This document shows, in pieces, positions 8,915-17,452 of a stretch of DNA of 64,000 bases. Each line of letters starts with the position of its first letter. The stretch's first letter is position 1. The translations under genes and the position numbers were made by a program. The stretch spans positions 186,001 to 250,000 of the forward strand of contig NZ_WLZW01000001.1 in the NCBI RefSeq assembly GCF_009707665.1. Direction: 5' to 3'. The notes below the pieces were generated by a model. It had not been told where the DNA came from. It was given only the letters and a program-made list of their open reading frames with translations, and did no database searches. The DNA comes from Planomicrobium sp. YIM 101495 (GTDB taxonomy: Bacteria; Bacillota; Bacilli; Bacillales_A; Planococcaceae).

Positions 8915-9688
8915 ATGGAATTTATTTCATGGAAGAAAGAAGACGGCGTTGCAATCGCGACGATCAATCGTCCACCAGCGAACGCACTATCACGTGGCTT
9001 GATCATGGAAGTGAACGAACTTCTGGATGCAGTCGAAAACGACAGCGACGTGCGGGCCATCGTTCTTCACGGAGAAGGCAGGTTTTTCTCTGCTGGAGCG
9101 GACATCAAGGAATTCACACAAATCACGACAGGCGAAGAATTTTCGGAATTGGCAGCAAGCGGGCAAGAAATCTTTGAACGTGTCGAAACGTTCCAAAAGC
9201 CTGTCATTGCAGCGATTCACGGAGCGGCTCTCGGAGGCGGTCTGGAGCTTGCGATGAGCTGTCACATGCGCTTTGTCACTGAAAATGCTAAACTTGGATT
9301 GCCGGAACTTCAATTAGGTTTGATTCCTGGCTTTGCGGGTACACAGCGACTTCCACGTTACGTCGGTGTCGCGAAGGCTGCAGAAATGCTGTTGACGAGC
9401 GATCCGATCAGCGGGAAAGAAGCAGTGGAATTCGGATTGGCGAACCGTGCTTATGCGGAAGAAGAGCTACTTTCGCAAACGCTTGCAATTGCGAAGAAGA
9501 TTGCGAAAAAGAGCCCGATCTCAGTGAAAGCTGCAATCGATATGCTCCAGTTCGCGAAAAACGCATCTTACTACGATGGCGTCAAAGCGGAAGCGGACTC
9601 ATTCGGTACGGTATTTGTCTCTGAAGACGCAAAAGAAGGTATTCAAGCATTTTTGGAAAAACGGGAAGCACACTTTAAAGGGAAATAA
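8915..9688 (+). CDS. fadB: Enoyl-CoA hydratase
   Basis: A 257-residue crotonase-fold enzyme that hydrates 2-enoyl-CoA in beta-oxidation. [10 protein letters not shown] (near residue 62) and [16 protein letters not shown] (near 102) form the oxyanion hole region, and [20 protein letters not shown] carries the catalytic glutamates near residue 130. An AGAGGAG site precedes the ATG, 15 bases after fadR. Position and sequence correspond to fadB of the B. subtilis lcfA operon. Confidence 0.92.
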   Translation: MEFISWKKEDGVAIATINRPPANALSRGLIMEVNELLDAVENDSDVRAIVLHGEGRFFSAGADIKEFTQITTGEEFSELAASGQEIFERVETFQKPVIAAIHGAALGGGLELAMSCHMRFVTENAKLGLPELQLGLIPGFAGTQRLPRYVGVAKAAEMLLTSDPISGKEAVEFGLANRAYAEEELLSQTLAIAKKIAKKSPISVKAAIDMLQFAKNASYYDGVKAEADSFGTVFVSEDAKEGIQAFLEKREAHFKGK

Positions 9689-9708
9689 TATTCGGGAGGT
9701 TTACGTTC

Positions 9709-10482
9709 ATGAACATTTATGTATTGGTTAAACGTACGTTCGACACAGAAGAAAAGCTTGTCATTTCCGGTGGTAGCATTCAGGAGGACGGCGCAGAATT
9801 CATCATCAACCCATACGATGAATATGCAATTGAAGAAGCAATCACAGTCCGCGACGCTCACGGCGGCGAAGTGACAGTCGTAACAATTGGTGGCGAAGAA
9901 GCAGAAAAGCAGCTTCGCACGGCACTTGCAATGGGTGCTGACAAAGCAGTCCTGATCAACACAGAAGATGATCTTGATGAAATGGACCATTCAGCAGCGG
10001 CATACATACTGGCTGAATACCTGAAAGATAAAGATGCAGACTTGATTCTTGGTGGTAACGTAGCAATCGACGGCGGCTCTGGCCAAGTCGGACCACGTGT
10101 TGCAGACTTACTGGACATCAACTACATCACGACAATCACAAGCTTGGAAATCGACGGCGACACAGTGAAAATCGTACGCGACGTCGAAGGGGATGCTGAA
10201 GAGCTTGAGACTTCACTTCCACTACTGGTAACAGCTCAGCAAGGCTTGAACGAGCCACGTTATCCGTCTCTTCCAGGAATCATGAAAGCGAAGAAAAAAC
10301 CGCTTGAAGAACTGGAATTGGACGACTTGGACATCGAAGAAGACGATTGCGAGCCGAAGATCGAGACAGTCGAAATCTTCATGCCACCTGCTAAAGCTGC
10401 AGGCCGCGTACTGGAAGGCGACATCAAAGACCAAGTTACGGAATTGGTCGGGTTGCTGCGTTCAGAAGCGAAAGTCATTTAA
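9709..10482 (+). CDS. etfB: Electron transfer flavoprotein, beta subunit
   Basis: A 257-residue ETF beta subunit (MNIYVLVKRTFDTEEKLVI). With EtfA it forms an FAD/AMP heterodimer that takes electrons from acyl-CoA dehydrogenases to the respiratory chain. The motif ALAMGADKAVLIN and the recognition-loop stretch AQQGLNEPRYPSLPGIMKAKKKP are family hallmarks. A GGGAGG site precedes the ATG. Confidence 0.93.
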   Translation: MNIYVLVKRTFDTEEKLVISGGSIQEDGAEFIINPYDEYAIEEAITVRDAHGGEVTVVTIGGEEAEKQLRTALAMGADKAVLINTEDDLDEMDHSAAAYILAEYLKDKDADLILGGNVAIDGGSGQVGPRVADLLDINYITTITSLEIDGDTVKIVRDVEGDAEELETSLPLLVTAQQGLNEPRYPSLPGIMKAKKKPLEELELDDLDIEEDDCEPKIETVEIFMPPAKAAGRVLEGDIKDQVTELVGLLRSEAKVI

Positions 10483-10489
10483 TCTAACG

Positions 10490-10535
10490 AAAAGCGGAAG
10501 CTGCCGTTCGAATTTAAACGGACGCTGGACGATAC
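10490..10535 (+). repeat. Possible degenerate AAAAGCGGAAG-type repeat
   Basis: The 97-base etfB-etfA gap starts with AAAAGCGGAAGCTGCCGTTC, resembling the AAAAGCGGAAGCGCC elements scattered in Bacillus genomes. The internal inverted part CCGTT...AACGG is short. Only one copy is seen here, so the assignment rests on memory of the motif and not on repeats in this window. Confidence 0.3.
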
Positions 10536-10579
10536 ACAATCGGTACAATCTTTACATCTTACTTAGGGGGTAACAGACC

Positions 10580-11545
10580 ATGTCGAAAAAAGTACTAGTA
10601 TTAGGCGAAGCGCGCGAAGGAGCTTTGCGTAACGTTTCCTTCGAAGCGATTGCAGCTGCGAAGAAAATCTCAGGTGGCGGCGAAGTCGTCAGCGTATTGG
10701 TCGGGGACGAAGTAGGCTCATATACGCAAGAATTAATCAACTACGGAGCGGACCGCGTCTTGACAGTCGAGCATCCGCACTTGAAAACATACACTTCTGA
10801 CGGTTATGGACAAGCGTTCATGGCAGTCGTGGAACAAGAAAACCCGGAAGCGATCGTCTTCGGACACACGGCAATCGGGAAAGACTTGGCTCCAAAAATC
10901 GCTTCTAAATTGCAGAGCGGACTTGTTTCAGACGTAACGGATATCGAAGGCGAAGGCGACGACGCAGTATTCGTACGCCCGATCTATTCCGGTAAAGCGT
11001 TCGAAAAAGTGAAAATCAAAGAAGGCATCACGTTCGTGACAGTTCGCCCGAACAACATCGCACCTCTTGCAAAAGAAGAGCGTTCCGGCGACGTTTCAGC
11101 AGTGACTGCAGACATCAAGAATTTGCGCACAATCATCAAAGAAGTTGTTCGCAAATCTTCTGAAGGTGTCGATCTTTCGGAAGCGAAAGTTGTCATCGCT
11201 GGTGGACGCGGCGTGAAGAGCGAAGAAGGATTCCAACCACTTCAAGAATTGGCAGACCTTCTTGGCGGAGCAGTCGGAGCATCCCGCGGAGCTTGTGACG
11301 CGGACTACTGTGACTACTCACTTCAAATCGGCCAAACTGGTAAAGTGGTAACACCGGACCTTTATATCGCTGCAGGTATTTCGGGCGCAATCCAGCACCT
11401 TGCTGGGATGTCCAACTCGAAAGTCATCGTTGCGATCAACAAAGATCCAGAAGCGAACATCTTCAAAGTTGCTGACTACGGTATCGTAGGCGACTTGTTC
11501 GAAGTTATCCCAATGCTGACAGAAGAATTCAAAAAAGTAATGTAA
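10580..11545 (+). CDS. etfA: Electron transfer flavoprotein, alpha subunit
   Basis: A 321-residue ETF alpha subunit. The C-terminal FAD domain shows [32 protein letters not shown] (arginine contacting FAD) and the [23 protein letters not shown] segment with [20 protein letters not shown], all typical of the family. A GGGGG ribosome site precedes the ATG. It is the last gene before a strong terminator. Confidence 0.95.
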   Translation: MSKKVLVLGEAREGALRNVSFEAIAAAKKISGGGEVVSVLVGDEVGSYTQELINYGADRVLTVEHPHLKTYTSDGYGQAFMAVVEQENPEAIVFGHTAIGKDLAPKIASKLQSGLVSDVTDIEGEGDDAVFVRPIYSGKAFEKVKIKEGITFVTVRPNNIAPLAKEERSGDVSAVTADIKNLRTIIKEVVRKSSEGVDLSEAKVVIAGGRGVKSEEGFQPLQELADLLGGAVGASRGACDADYCDYSLQIGQTGKVVTPDLYIAAGISGAIQHLAGMSNSKVIVAINKDPEANIFKVADYGIVGDLFEVIPMLTEEFKKVM

Positions 11546-11555
11546 GATGATACAG

Positions 11556-11600
11556 CCCGTCGCAGCCGGTTCTCCTGGCTGTGACGGGTTTTTTATTTTG
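11556..11600 (+). terminator. Terminator of the fad-etf operon
   Basis: CCCGTCGCAGCC (11556-11567) pairs with GGCTGTGACGGG (11577-11588) with one G-U pair and is followed by TTTTTTATTTT. Confidence 0.9.
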
Positions 11601-11631
11601 GGGGAGGATGGTTGGCAGGCGGAAATTATGG

Positions 11632-11757
11632 CTAGTGCGGATGAAAATGCGGCTAATGCGGAATAAAATCGAGTTACTGCGGATGAAACGACTGCTAATG
11701 CGGATTAAAATCCGGCTAGTGCGGATGAAAAGCGAATTAGTGCGGAATAAGACAGGC
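11632..11757 (+). repeat. 21-bp tandem array, six units
   Basis: Six units of exactly 21 bases (11632, 11653, 11674, 11695, 11716, 11737), each with a conserved first half close to TAGTGCGGATGAA and a variable second half. Because 21 is a multiple of three, a frame stays open and reads as heptads such as LVRMKxx, but no ribosome site or gene context supports translation. A sister array lies at 44069-44173. Confidence 0.85.
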
Positions 11758-11784
11758 AGCCGTGTCCGGAGCGTGCCTCTTTTC

Positions 11785-12245
11785 CACTAGCTCATTTCCC
11801 CGCCAAGGGGCATAGCGAAGCGTGCCCCCGAACAACCTCCACGACACCGAATACAGAACACATCAAAATGCCACTCTCCAACAATTCACCCCATCTCCAG
11901 CGCCGAAGCGTGAGGACTGGGCGGAGGAAGAAGACAAGTGATCTTCTTGGCTTCTTCCGGGAGCCATGTCCTGAGCGACAAGCGGTCGACCTGCACGACA
12001 CCCACATCTTCTTCCACTAACTCAATTCAACGCCGAGGGGCATAGCGAAGCGTGGCCCCCGAACAACCTACGCGACACCGAATACAGAACACATCAAAAT
12101 TCCACTCTCCAACAATTCACCCCATCTCCAGCGCCGAAGCGTGAGGACTGGGCGGAGGAAGAAGACAAGCGATCTTCTTGGCTTCTTCCAGGAGCCATGT
12201 CCTGAGCGACAAGCGGCCGTCCTGCACGACACCTACGTCTTCTTC
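11785..12245 (+). repeat. Two tandem copies of a 230-base structured repeat
   Basis: Copy A (11785-12014) and copy B (12015 to about 12245) are nearly identical with a period of 230-231 bases. In each, AGGAC pairs with GTCCT (11913-11917 and 11968-11972 in copy A), enclosing a 13-base stem with one mismatch (11926-11938 and 11946-11958). A short degenerate third piece with GTCATGTCCCGAGCG follows at about 12246-12276. The region holds no credible gene. The core is shared with the element at 6253-6313. Confidence 0.8.
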
Positions 12246-12372
12246 CCAATGTCATGTCCCGAGCGCTAAGCAGCCACTTCACCACTCTCCACTTCCACCC
12301 ACGCCAGTTTACAAGCCCCGACCCCCGGGTAAACTACTGACAGGCAGAAAAATAGCAGCCGAAAAACGTGCA

Positions 12373-12381
12373 TGCTATAAT
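12373..12381 (+). promoter_or_regulatory. trxA promoter (extended -10)
   Basis: TGCTATAAT is an exact extended -10 element about 50 bases upstream of trxA; no good -35 is seen at the usual distance. Confidence 0.55.
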
Positions 12382-12429
12382 CGGTACAGAACACGTAATC
12401 ACTATCACCTTGAAGGAGGAATTTATAAA

Positions 12430-12744
12430 ATGGCAATTGTACATGGAACAGATCAGAACTTCAAACAAGAAATCGCGGAAGGCCTTGTATTGGTCGACTT
12501 TTGGGCAACTTGGTGTGGACCTTGTAAAATGATCGCACCGGTTCTAGAGGAATTGGATGCTGAGATGAGCGACAAAGTGAAAATCGTAAAAGTGGATGTT
12601 GATGAGAACCAAGGAACAGCATCTGACTACGGTATCATGTCCATCCCAACACTTCTTTTGATGAAAGATGGCGAAACAGTTGATAAAGTTGTCGGTTTCC
12701 GTCCGAAAGAAGCTCTTGCGGAATTGGTGAACCAGCACGCATAA
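12430..12744 (+). CDS. trxA: Thioredoxin
   Basis: A 104-residue thioredoxin with active site W28-C29-G30-P31-C32 and the cis-proline segment [12 protein letters not shown]. It reduces cytosolic protein disulfides with electrons from thioredoxin reductase. The ATG at 12430 is preceded by AAGGAGG at correct spacing; the open frame further upstream runs through the repeat block and is not coding. It sits between etfA and uvrC as in B. subtilis. Confidence 0.97.
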   Translation: MAIVHGTDQNFKQEIAEGLVLVDFWATWCGPCKMIAPVLEELDAEMSDKVKIVKVDVDENQGTASDYGIMSIPTLLLMKDGETVDKVVGFRPKEALAELVNQHA

Positions 12745-12749
12745 TTCTA

Positions 12750-12782
12750 AACCGGGCCCAGTCGATGGTGCCTGGTTTTTTA
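12750..12782 (+). terminator. trxA terminator
   Basis: AACCGGGC pairs with GCCTGGTT (one G-U), followed by a T run. Confidence 0.75.
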
Positions 12783-12795
12783 ATAGGGTGAGAGT

Positions 12796-14592
12796 ATGGC
12801 AAAAGAGATGATCCAACATAAGCTCGCGGTCTTGCCGGACCAGCCGGGCTGTTATTTGATGAAAGATCGGCAAAACACCATCATTTACGTCGGCAAGGCG
12901 AAGGTGTTAAAGAACCGTGTGCGTTCCTATTTCACCGGAAGCCACGACGCGAAGACGCAGCGCCTTGTCAACGAAATCGAGGACTTCGAATACATCGTCA
13001 CGAGTTCCGACAAGGAAGCGTTGATCCTTGAGCTGAACTTGATCAAGAAGTATGATCCGAAATACAACATCATGTTGAAAGACGATAAGACATACCCATA
13101 TTTGAAAATTACGGGCGAACGCCATCCGAAGCTGATCATCACGCGCCAAGTGAAAAAAGACAAAGGCAAATACTTCGGACCTTATCCGAATGCGTATGCG
13201 GCGAGTGAAACAAAGAAATTGCTCGATCGGCTTTATCCGCTCCGCAAATGTCATACGATGCCTGATCGCGTCTGCTTGTATTATCACCTCGGGCAATGCT
13301 TGGCACCTTGTGTCAAAACGGTCGAGAAGGAAACATACCAGGAAATGATCGATGGCATCACGAAATTCCTGAATGGCGGCTTCCGTGAAGTGAAAGCGCA
13401 GCTTGTCGAGAGGATGTCCGAAGCGGCGGAGAACCTCGAGTTCGAGCGCGCCAAGGAATACCGGGACCAGATCACGCACATCGAAGCCGTGATGGAAAAG
13501 CAGAAGATGGCGATGAACGATTTCACGAACCGCGATGTCTTCGGCTATGCGGTGGACAAAGGCTGGATGTGTGTCCAAGTGTTTTTTGTCCGACAAGGCA
13601 AGCTGATCGAACGGGATGTATCATTGTTCCCGCTTTACCGGGATCCACAAGAGGAGTTCATGACGTTCCTCGGCCAGTTTTATGAAAAAACACATCACGT
13701 CAAACCGAACGAAGTGCTCCTCCCGGAAGGTGTCGACAGCGAGCTGGTGAAAGATTGGCTCGGCATCCGTACGCTCGTCCCACAGCGTGGCAAGAAGAAG
13801 GATTTGGTCGCACTCGCTAAGAAAAACGCAGAAATTGCGATACGCGAGAAATTCTCGTTGCTTGAGCGGCAGGAAGAACGGACGATCGGTGCGTGCGAAC
13901 AGCTTGGCGAAGCGATGAACATCGCGACACCACTGCGCATCGAAGCGTTCGACAACTCTCACATCCAAGGGGCCGACGCGGTTTCCGCCATGGTCACATT
14001 CCTGGACGGCAAGCCGTCAAAGAAAGATTACCGTAAGTACAAGACGCGCAATGCCTCGAAGCCGGATGACTACGCGGCGATGCGGGAAGTGATCCGCCGC
14101 CGTTATTCACGTGTGTTGAAAGATGATTTGCCGCTGCCGGATTTGATCTTGATCGACGGCGGTAAAGGGCAGATCGAATCCGCACGTGAAGTGGTCGAAG
14201 ATGAGCTTGGCCTGGACATCCCGATTGCAGGCCTCGCCAAAAACGACAAGCACCAGACAGCGACGCTTCTATACGGAACGCCACCTGAACCGGTGCCACT
14301 CAAACGGACAAGTGAAGGCTTCTATTTGTTGCAGCGTATCCAAGACGAAGTGCACCGTTTCGTCATTACCTTCCACCGACAGTTGAGAGGCAAGAATTCC
14401 TTCATCTCGGCGCTGGATGGCATCGAAGGAATCGGACCAAAGCGCAAACAGCAACTATTGAAGCATTTTGGCTCCGTCAAAAAAATCAAGGTCGCGACAC
14501 AAGAAGAATTGCGCGAAGCAGGACTGCCGGAAAAACTGGCAGCAATCCTTTTTGCACACTTTGCAGAAGAACCATTGCAAAGTAGCGAGTGA
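12796..14592 (+). CDS. uvrC: Excinuclease ABC subunit C
   Basis: A 598-residue UvrC that makes both incisions in nucleotide excision repair. It carries an N-terminal GIY-YIG nuclease ([19 protein letters not shown], residues 17-35), a UVR motif for UvrB binding near 198-227, an RNase H-like 5' nuclease domain ([11 protein letters not shown] near 379, [10 protein letters not shown] near 452) and a C-terminal tandem helix-hairpin-helix ([18 protein letters not shown]). The ATG follows AGGGTGAG. Full length. Confidence 0.96.
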   Translation: MAKEMIQHKLAVLPDQPGCYLMKDRQNTIIYVGKAKVLKNRVRSYFTGSHDAKTQRLVNEIEDFEYIVTSSDKEALILELNLIKKYDPKYNIMLKDDKTYPYLKITGERHPKLIITRQVKKDKGKYFGPYPNAYAASETKKLLDRLYPLRKCHTMPDRVCLYYHLGQCLAPCVKTVEKETYQEMIDGITKFLNGGFREVKAQLVERMSEAAENLEFERAKEYRDQITHIEAVMEKQKMAMNDFTNRDVFGYAVDKGWMCVQVFFVRQGKLIERDVSLFPLYRDPQEEFMTFLGQFYEKTHHVKPNEVLLPEGVDSELVKDWLGIRTLVPQRGKKKDLVALAKKNAEIAIREKFSLLERQEERTIGACEQLGEAMNIATPLRIEAFDNSHIQGADAVSAMVTFLDGKPSKKDYRKYKTRNASKPDDYAAMREVIRRRYSRVLKDDLPLPDLILIDGGKGQIESAREVVEDELGLDIPIAGLAKNDKHQTATLLYGTPPEPVPLKRTSEGFYLLQRIQDEVHRFVITFHRQLRGKNSFISALDGIEGIGPKRKQQLLKHFGSVKKIKVATQEELREAGLPEKLAAILFAHFAEEPLQSSE

Positions 14593-14631
14593 CATGCTAT
14601 TGTGAAAACATAATTAAATCACTTTTAAAAA

Positions 14632-14867
14632 GTGGTGATAGAGGAGCGAACGTCATCAGTATTTGTCCGGAGATGTGCAACATCTGCGAAGGGCAAGGAA
14701 AGGGGCGGTCGCCGAAGTGTATGTGACATTGCAATCACATGTGCTGGTTCTGCATTTAAGAAATGCAGGGCTGTCAGAGGAAATCTCTGGAGGGCTATCT
14801 CACATGGACGTTTTTTCGGACATGAGGAAGAGGTAGTTTGCTGCTTGCAGCGGGCTGCCTCTTTTTT
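14632..14867 (+). promoter_or_regulatory. Lysine riboswitch (L-box) with terminator
   Basis: The leader of lysC carries the class signature in order: GTGATAGAGGAGCGAACG, TCATCAGTA, a GGGCAAGGAAAGGGG stretch, GTCGCCGAAGTG, CTGGTTCTGCATTT, GGGCTGTCAGAGG and GGAGGGCTATCTCAC closing P1 near 14805. It is followed by a hairpin (GAGGTAG...CTGCCTC, 14830-14861) and TTTTTT (14862-14867). Lysine binding should favour the terminator and shut off lysC, as in B. subtilis. Confidence 0.93.
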
Positions 14868-14935
14868 CTGTTCAAGCAAAAGTTTCAGTTTTGCCGTTCG
14901 TGTCTGAAGCTACAAACATATCGGGAGTGGAGAGC

Positions 14936-16147
14936 ATGACAACGGTAGTGATGAAGTTCGGCGGCACATCTGTCGCTACACCAGAAAAGATCATCGAAGT
15001 CGCAAAACGCGCTATTGCGGAGAAAGAGAAAGGGAATCGTGTCGTCATCGTCGTGTCGGCGATGGGGAAGACGACGGATACGCTATTGGAACTGGCAGCG
15101 GAAATTTCACCGGAGCCGCCGAAACGCGAGATGGATATGCTGCTCGCTACGGGAGAGCAAGTGACGATTTCACTTCTTGCAATGGCGTTCCGCTCGCTCG
15201 GCGAGAAGGCGCTGTCGTTCACAGGCTGGCAAGCAGGAATCGAAACAGAAGCAGTCCCACGCAATGCGCGCATCGAACAAATCCACACGGAGCGTTTGGA
15301 GCAGGCGCTTTCCGAAGGGTTCTGCTGTGTCGTGGCAGGTTTTCAAGGAGTCGACGCGACCGGCAACATCACGACGCTCGGCCGTGGAAGTTCGGACACG
15401 ACGGCAGTCGCGCTTGCCGCAGCACTTGGCGCCGCAAAGTGTGAAATTTTCACGGATGTCGATGGTGTATACACGGCGGATCCGCGCTACATCCAAGGGG
15501 CGAGGAAGCTCCAGCAGATTTCGTACGACGAGATGCTCGAGCTGGCAAATCTAGGGGCAGGAGTCTTACATCCGCGTGCCGTCGAGTTCGCAAAGAACAA
15601 TCAAACGCCGCTATGGGTCCGTCCGAGCTTTTCGGATGCGCCTGGAACGGTCATTCAGGAGATGATTACTGTGGAGAAGAATTTGATCGTCAGAGGTGTT
15701 GCATGCGAAAAAGGAATTGCGCGCGTGTCGGTCCGTTATGAGAAACCATTCAATGGCTCGCTCGCACGAATTTTCACTGCGCTGGCAGAAGAAGGAATCG
15801 ACGTCGACATCATCGTCCAAAGCATCAGTCAAGAAACGCCACCGTCCGTGTCATTTTCCATCAAGGAAGATCAGGCGATGCAAGTGTACCGTGTGCTCGA
15901 TCAACAGCAAGCGGAGATCGGCTTCACGGCACGCGATGTGGAAAAGGGCCTGGCGAAAGTGTCGATCGTCGGCTCCGGCATGATTTCGAACCCGGGTGTC
16001 GCCGCAAAAATGTTCGATATTCTCCGGATGGAAGACATTCCGGTCCATATGGTCAGCACGTCCGAGATCAAAGTGTCGGTCGTTGTGCCTGAAGGGAAGA
16101 TGACCGATGCAGCAAATGCGCTGCACGCGGGATTCGGACTGATTTGA
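14936..16147 (+). CDS. lysC: Aspartate kinase II (lysine-sensitive), alpha subunit
   Basis: A 403-residue aspartokinase, first step of the lysine/diaminopimelate branch. KFGGTSVATPEK starts near residue 6, the kinase core includes TTLGRGSSDTTAVALAAAL and FTDVDGVYTADPR, and two ACT domains fill the C-terminus (ISNPGVAAKMFDIL). The ATG at 14936 has a GGGAGTGGAG site; a further upstream frame overlaps the riboswitch and is rejected. An internal start at 15671 probably makes the beta subunit. Confidence 0.95.
   Translation: MTTVVMKFGGTSVATPEKIIEVAKRAIAEKEKGNRVVIVVSAMGKTTDTLLELAAEISPEPPKREMDMLLATGEQVTISLLAMAFRSLGEKALSFTGWQAGIETEAVPRNARIEQIHTERLEQALSEGFCCVVAGFQGVDATGNITTLGRGSSDTTAVALAAALGAAKCEIFTDVDGVYTADPRYIQGARKLQQISYDEMLELANLGAGVLHPRAVEFAKNNQTPLWVRPSFSDAPGTVIQEMITVEKNLIVRGVACEKGIARVSVRYEKPFNGSLARIFTALAEEGIDVDIIVQSISQETPPSVSFSIKEDQAMQVYRVLDQQQAEIGFTARDVEKGLAKVSIVGSGMISNPGVAAKMFDILRMEDIPVHMVSTSEIKVSVVVPEGKMTDAANALHAGFGLI
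15671..16147 (+). CDS. Aspartate kinase II beta subunit (internal start)
   Basis: In-frame GTG at 15671 (V EKNLIVRGVACEKG) has AGGAG at 15657-15661, nine bases upstream. The B. subtilis lysC beta subunit starts at the equivalent methionine (MEQNLIVRG). The 158-residue product would consist only of the two regulatory ACT domains and combine with the alpha chain as alpha2beta2. Confidence 0.65.
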   Translation: MEKNLIVRGVACEKGIARVSVRYEKPFNGSLARIFTALAEEGIDVDIIVQSISQETPPSVSFSIKEDQAMQVYRVLDQQQAEIGFTARDVEKGLAKVSIVGSGMISNPGVAAKMFDILRMEDIPVHMVSTSEIKVSVVVPEGKMTDAANALHAGFGLI

Positions 16148-16162
16148 ATGTAAATACAAAGA

Positions 16163-16200
16163 GCCGACCACATCATCACGATGCGGCCGGCATTCTTTTT
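16163..16200. terminator. Convergent terminator between lysC and the DUF2507 gene
   Basis: A 12-base imperfect stem (GCCGACCACATC / GATGCGGCCGGC) lies between the convergent genes and is followed by CTTTTT on the plus strand; on the minus strand its two mismatches become G-U pairs. Confidence 0.65.
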
Positions 16201-16205
16201 AGGAT

Positions 16206-16598
16206 TTACACTCTTTCTTTACTGTCAGATTTCAACGTAATCCACACCTGGCTTTTCTTCGCCTGGACTTCGACGTATGCTTCTGTGAGGACTCCGTCAA
16301 TCGCTTGTTTTTGCTGGGCGAGGAAGCCGGCTTCGAGTGTGAAGCAGCGGCCTTCCGTCTTCGGTGCGCTCAGAACGTAGATTGTTTCGCTTTTCTTCAT
16401 CTTCTCCACGGACAGTTCGCCGAAGTGGGCGCGCTGGAAAAATGCTGGCGCTTCGTCCATCAGTTCGAGTGGATGCTTGCGGGCGAGTGATTTACCCGCC
16501 CAGTAAAGGATGTCGTGCGTGTGTTCGCCGAGGATCTCGCCGAGCACATCTTCGCGGATCAAATCATACGAGAAAGTTTCGGTTTCTGTGACAGACAT
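16206..16598 (-). CDS. DUF2507 protein (YslB-like)
   Basis: A 130-residue protein with the YslB pattern: YDLIREDVLGEILGEHTHDILYWAGKSLARKHPLE and CFTLEAGFLAQQKQAIDG. The family is V4R-like in fold, with no established activity in Bacillus. The position between lysC and sdhC matches yslB, including its orientation. The ribosome site is weak (AGCAGG). Confidence 0.85.
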   Translation of the reverse strand: MSVTETETFSYDLIREDVLGEILGEHTHDILYWAGKSLARKHPLELMDEAPAFFQRAHFGELSVEKMKKSETIYVLSAPKTEGRCFTLEAGFLAQQKQAIDGVLTEAYVEVQAKKSQVWITLKSDSKERV

Positions 16599-16662
16599 AT
16601 GCGACCTGCTTTCATAAGAATTAATATTATTTTGGAATCGTAATAAAAAGCGTCATGTTGCC

Positions 16663-16691
16663 TTGACGCTCCCAAAGGGGGGGAGTACAAT
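16663..16691 (+). promoter_or_regulatory. sdhCAB promoter with G7 tract in the spacer
   Basis: TTGACG (16663-16668), a 17-base spacer and TACAAT (16686-16691). The spacer contains a run of seven G (16677-16683). A leader hairpin AGGCAT-TATTG-ATGCCT follows at about 16753-16769, before the sdhC ribosome site. Confidence 0.75.
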
Positions 16692-16795
16692 AAATATGTC
16701 TTATTATTGTATCATGATGATAGGTTCAGTCAACGGATGCTTGCAGAGATGCAGGCATTATTGATGCCTACTAAAACAGATAGGGGGGTAAAATT

Positions 16796-17407
16796 TTGAA
16801 TACGAATCGTGAATTTTTGATGCGCAGACTCCATTCTTTACTCGGAATCATTCCGATCGGGCTATTTTTGACCCAGCACTTGATTGTTAACCATTTTGCT
16901 ACACAGGGTGTAGAGGAGTTTAACAGAGCAGCAGATTTCATGGCAAATCTACCTTTTGTCATTTTCCTTGAAATCTTCGTGATTTACTTGCCGATCTTAT
17001 ACCATGCGCTGTATGGCTTATACATAGCTTTCACAGCGAAAAACAATCCGGGCCATTATAGCTATTTGCGTAACATCTTGTTCGTGCTTCAGCGTTACAC
17101 TGGGGTTTTCCTCGTAGTGTTCATCGCATGGCACGTTTTCGAAACACGCTTCCAAGTAGCAATCGGTGCGGATGAAGCAGACTTCAACATGATGGCCGAG
17201 ATCTTGTCGAACCCATTCATGCTTGTTTTCTACATCGTCGGTGTGTTGACAGCGACTTTCCACTTGGCGAACGGCCTATGGTCATTCCTAGTCACGTGGG
17301 GAATCACACAGTCGGCAAAGTCTCAACGATATACAACTTATTTCACACTTCTAGTATTTATCGTACTTTCAGTGATCGGTATCAGAGCATTGCTTGCATT
17401 CGTGTAA
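16796..17407 (+). CDS. sdhC: Succinate dehydrogenase cytochrome b558 subunit
   Basis: A 203-residue, five-helix membrane anchor with two haems b, as in B. subtilis SdhC (202 residues). The four axial histidines are conserved at H28, H70, H113 and H156. It passes electrons from SdhB to menaquinone. Translation begins at TTG 16796 (NTNREFLMRRLHSLLG), with a strong GGGGGGT site 8 bases upstream; no better start exists. Confidence 0.95.
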   Translation: MNTNREFLMRRLHSLLGIIPIGLFLTQHLIVNHFATQGVEEFNRAADFMANLPFVIFLEIFVIYLPILYHALYGLYIAFTAKNNPGHYSYLRNILFVLQRYTGVFLVVFIAWHVFETRFQVAIGADEADFNMMAEILSNPFMLVFYIVGVLTATFHLANGLWSFLVTWGITQSAKSQRYTTYFTLLVFIVLSVIGIRALLAFV

Positions 17408-17452
17408 GCGTGCAGGCAGCAAGCGTGAATTAAAAGAGGAGTGAATAGCGAA

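Noticed and set aside
11632-11757. 21-bp array as a CRISPR
   Set aside because: Units are contiguous, with a half-conserved 21-base period and no 25-40 base unique spacers; no cas genes are in the window.
11581-11790. Open frame of 69 codons reading as LVRMK-type heptads
   Set aside because: It is the translation of the 21-bp array; a period divisible by three keeps it open. There is no ribosome site, and the reverse-strand reading (FIRT repeats) is equally open.
14632-14907. 91-codon frame in the lysC leader
   Set aside because: It lies entirely on the lysine riboswitch and its terminator.
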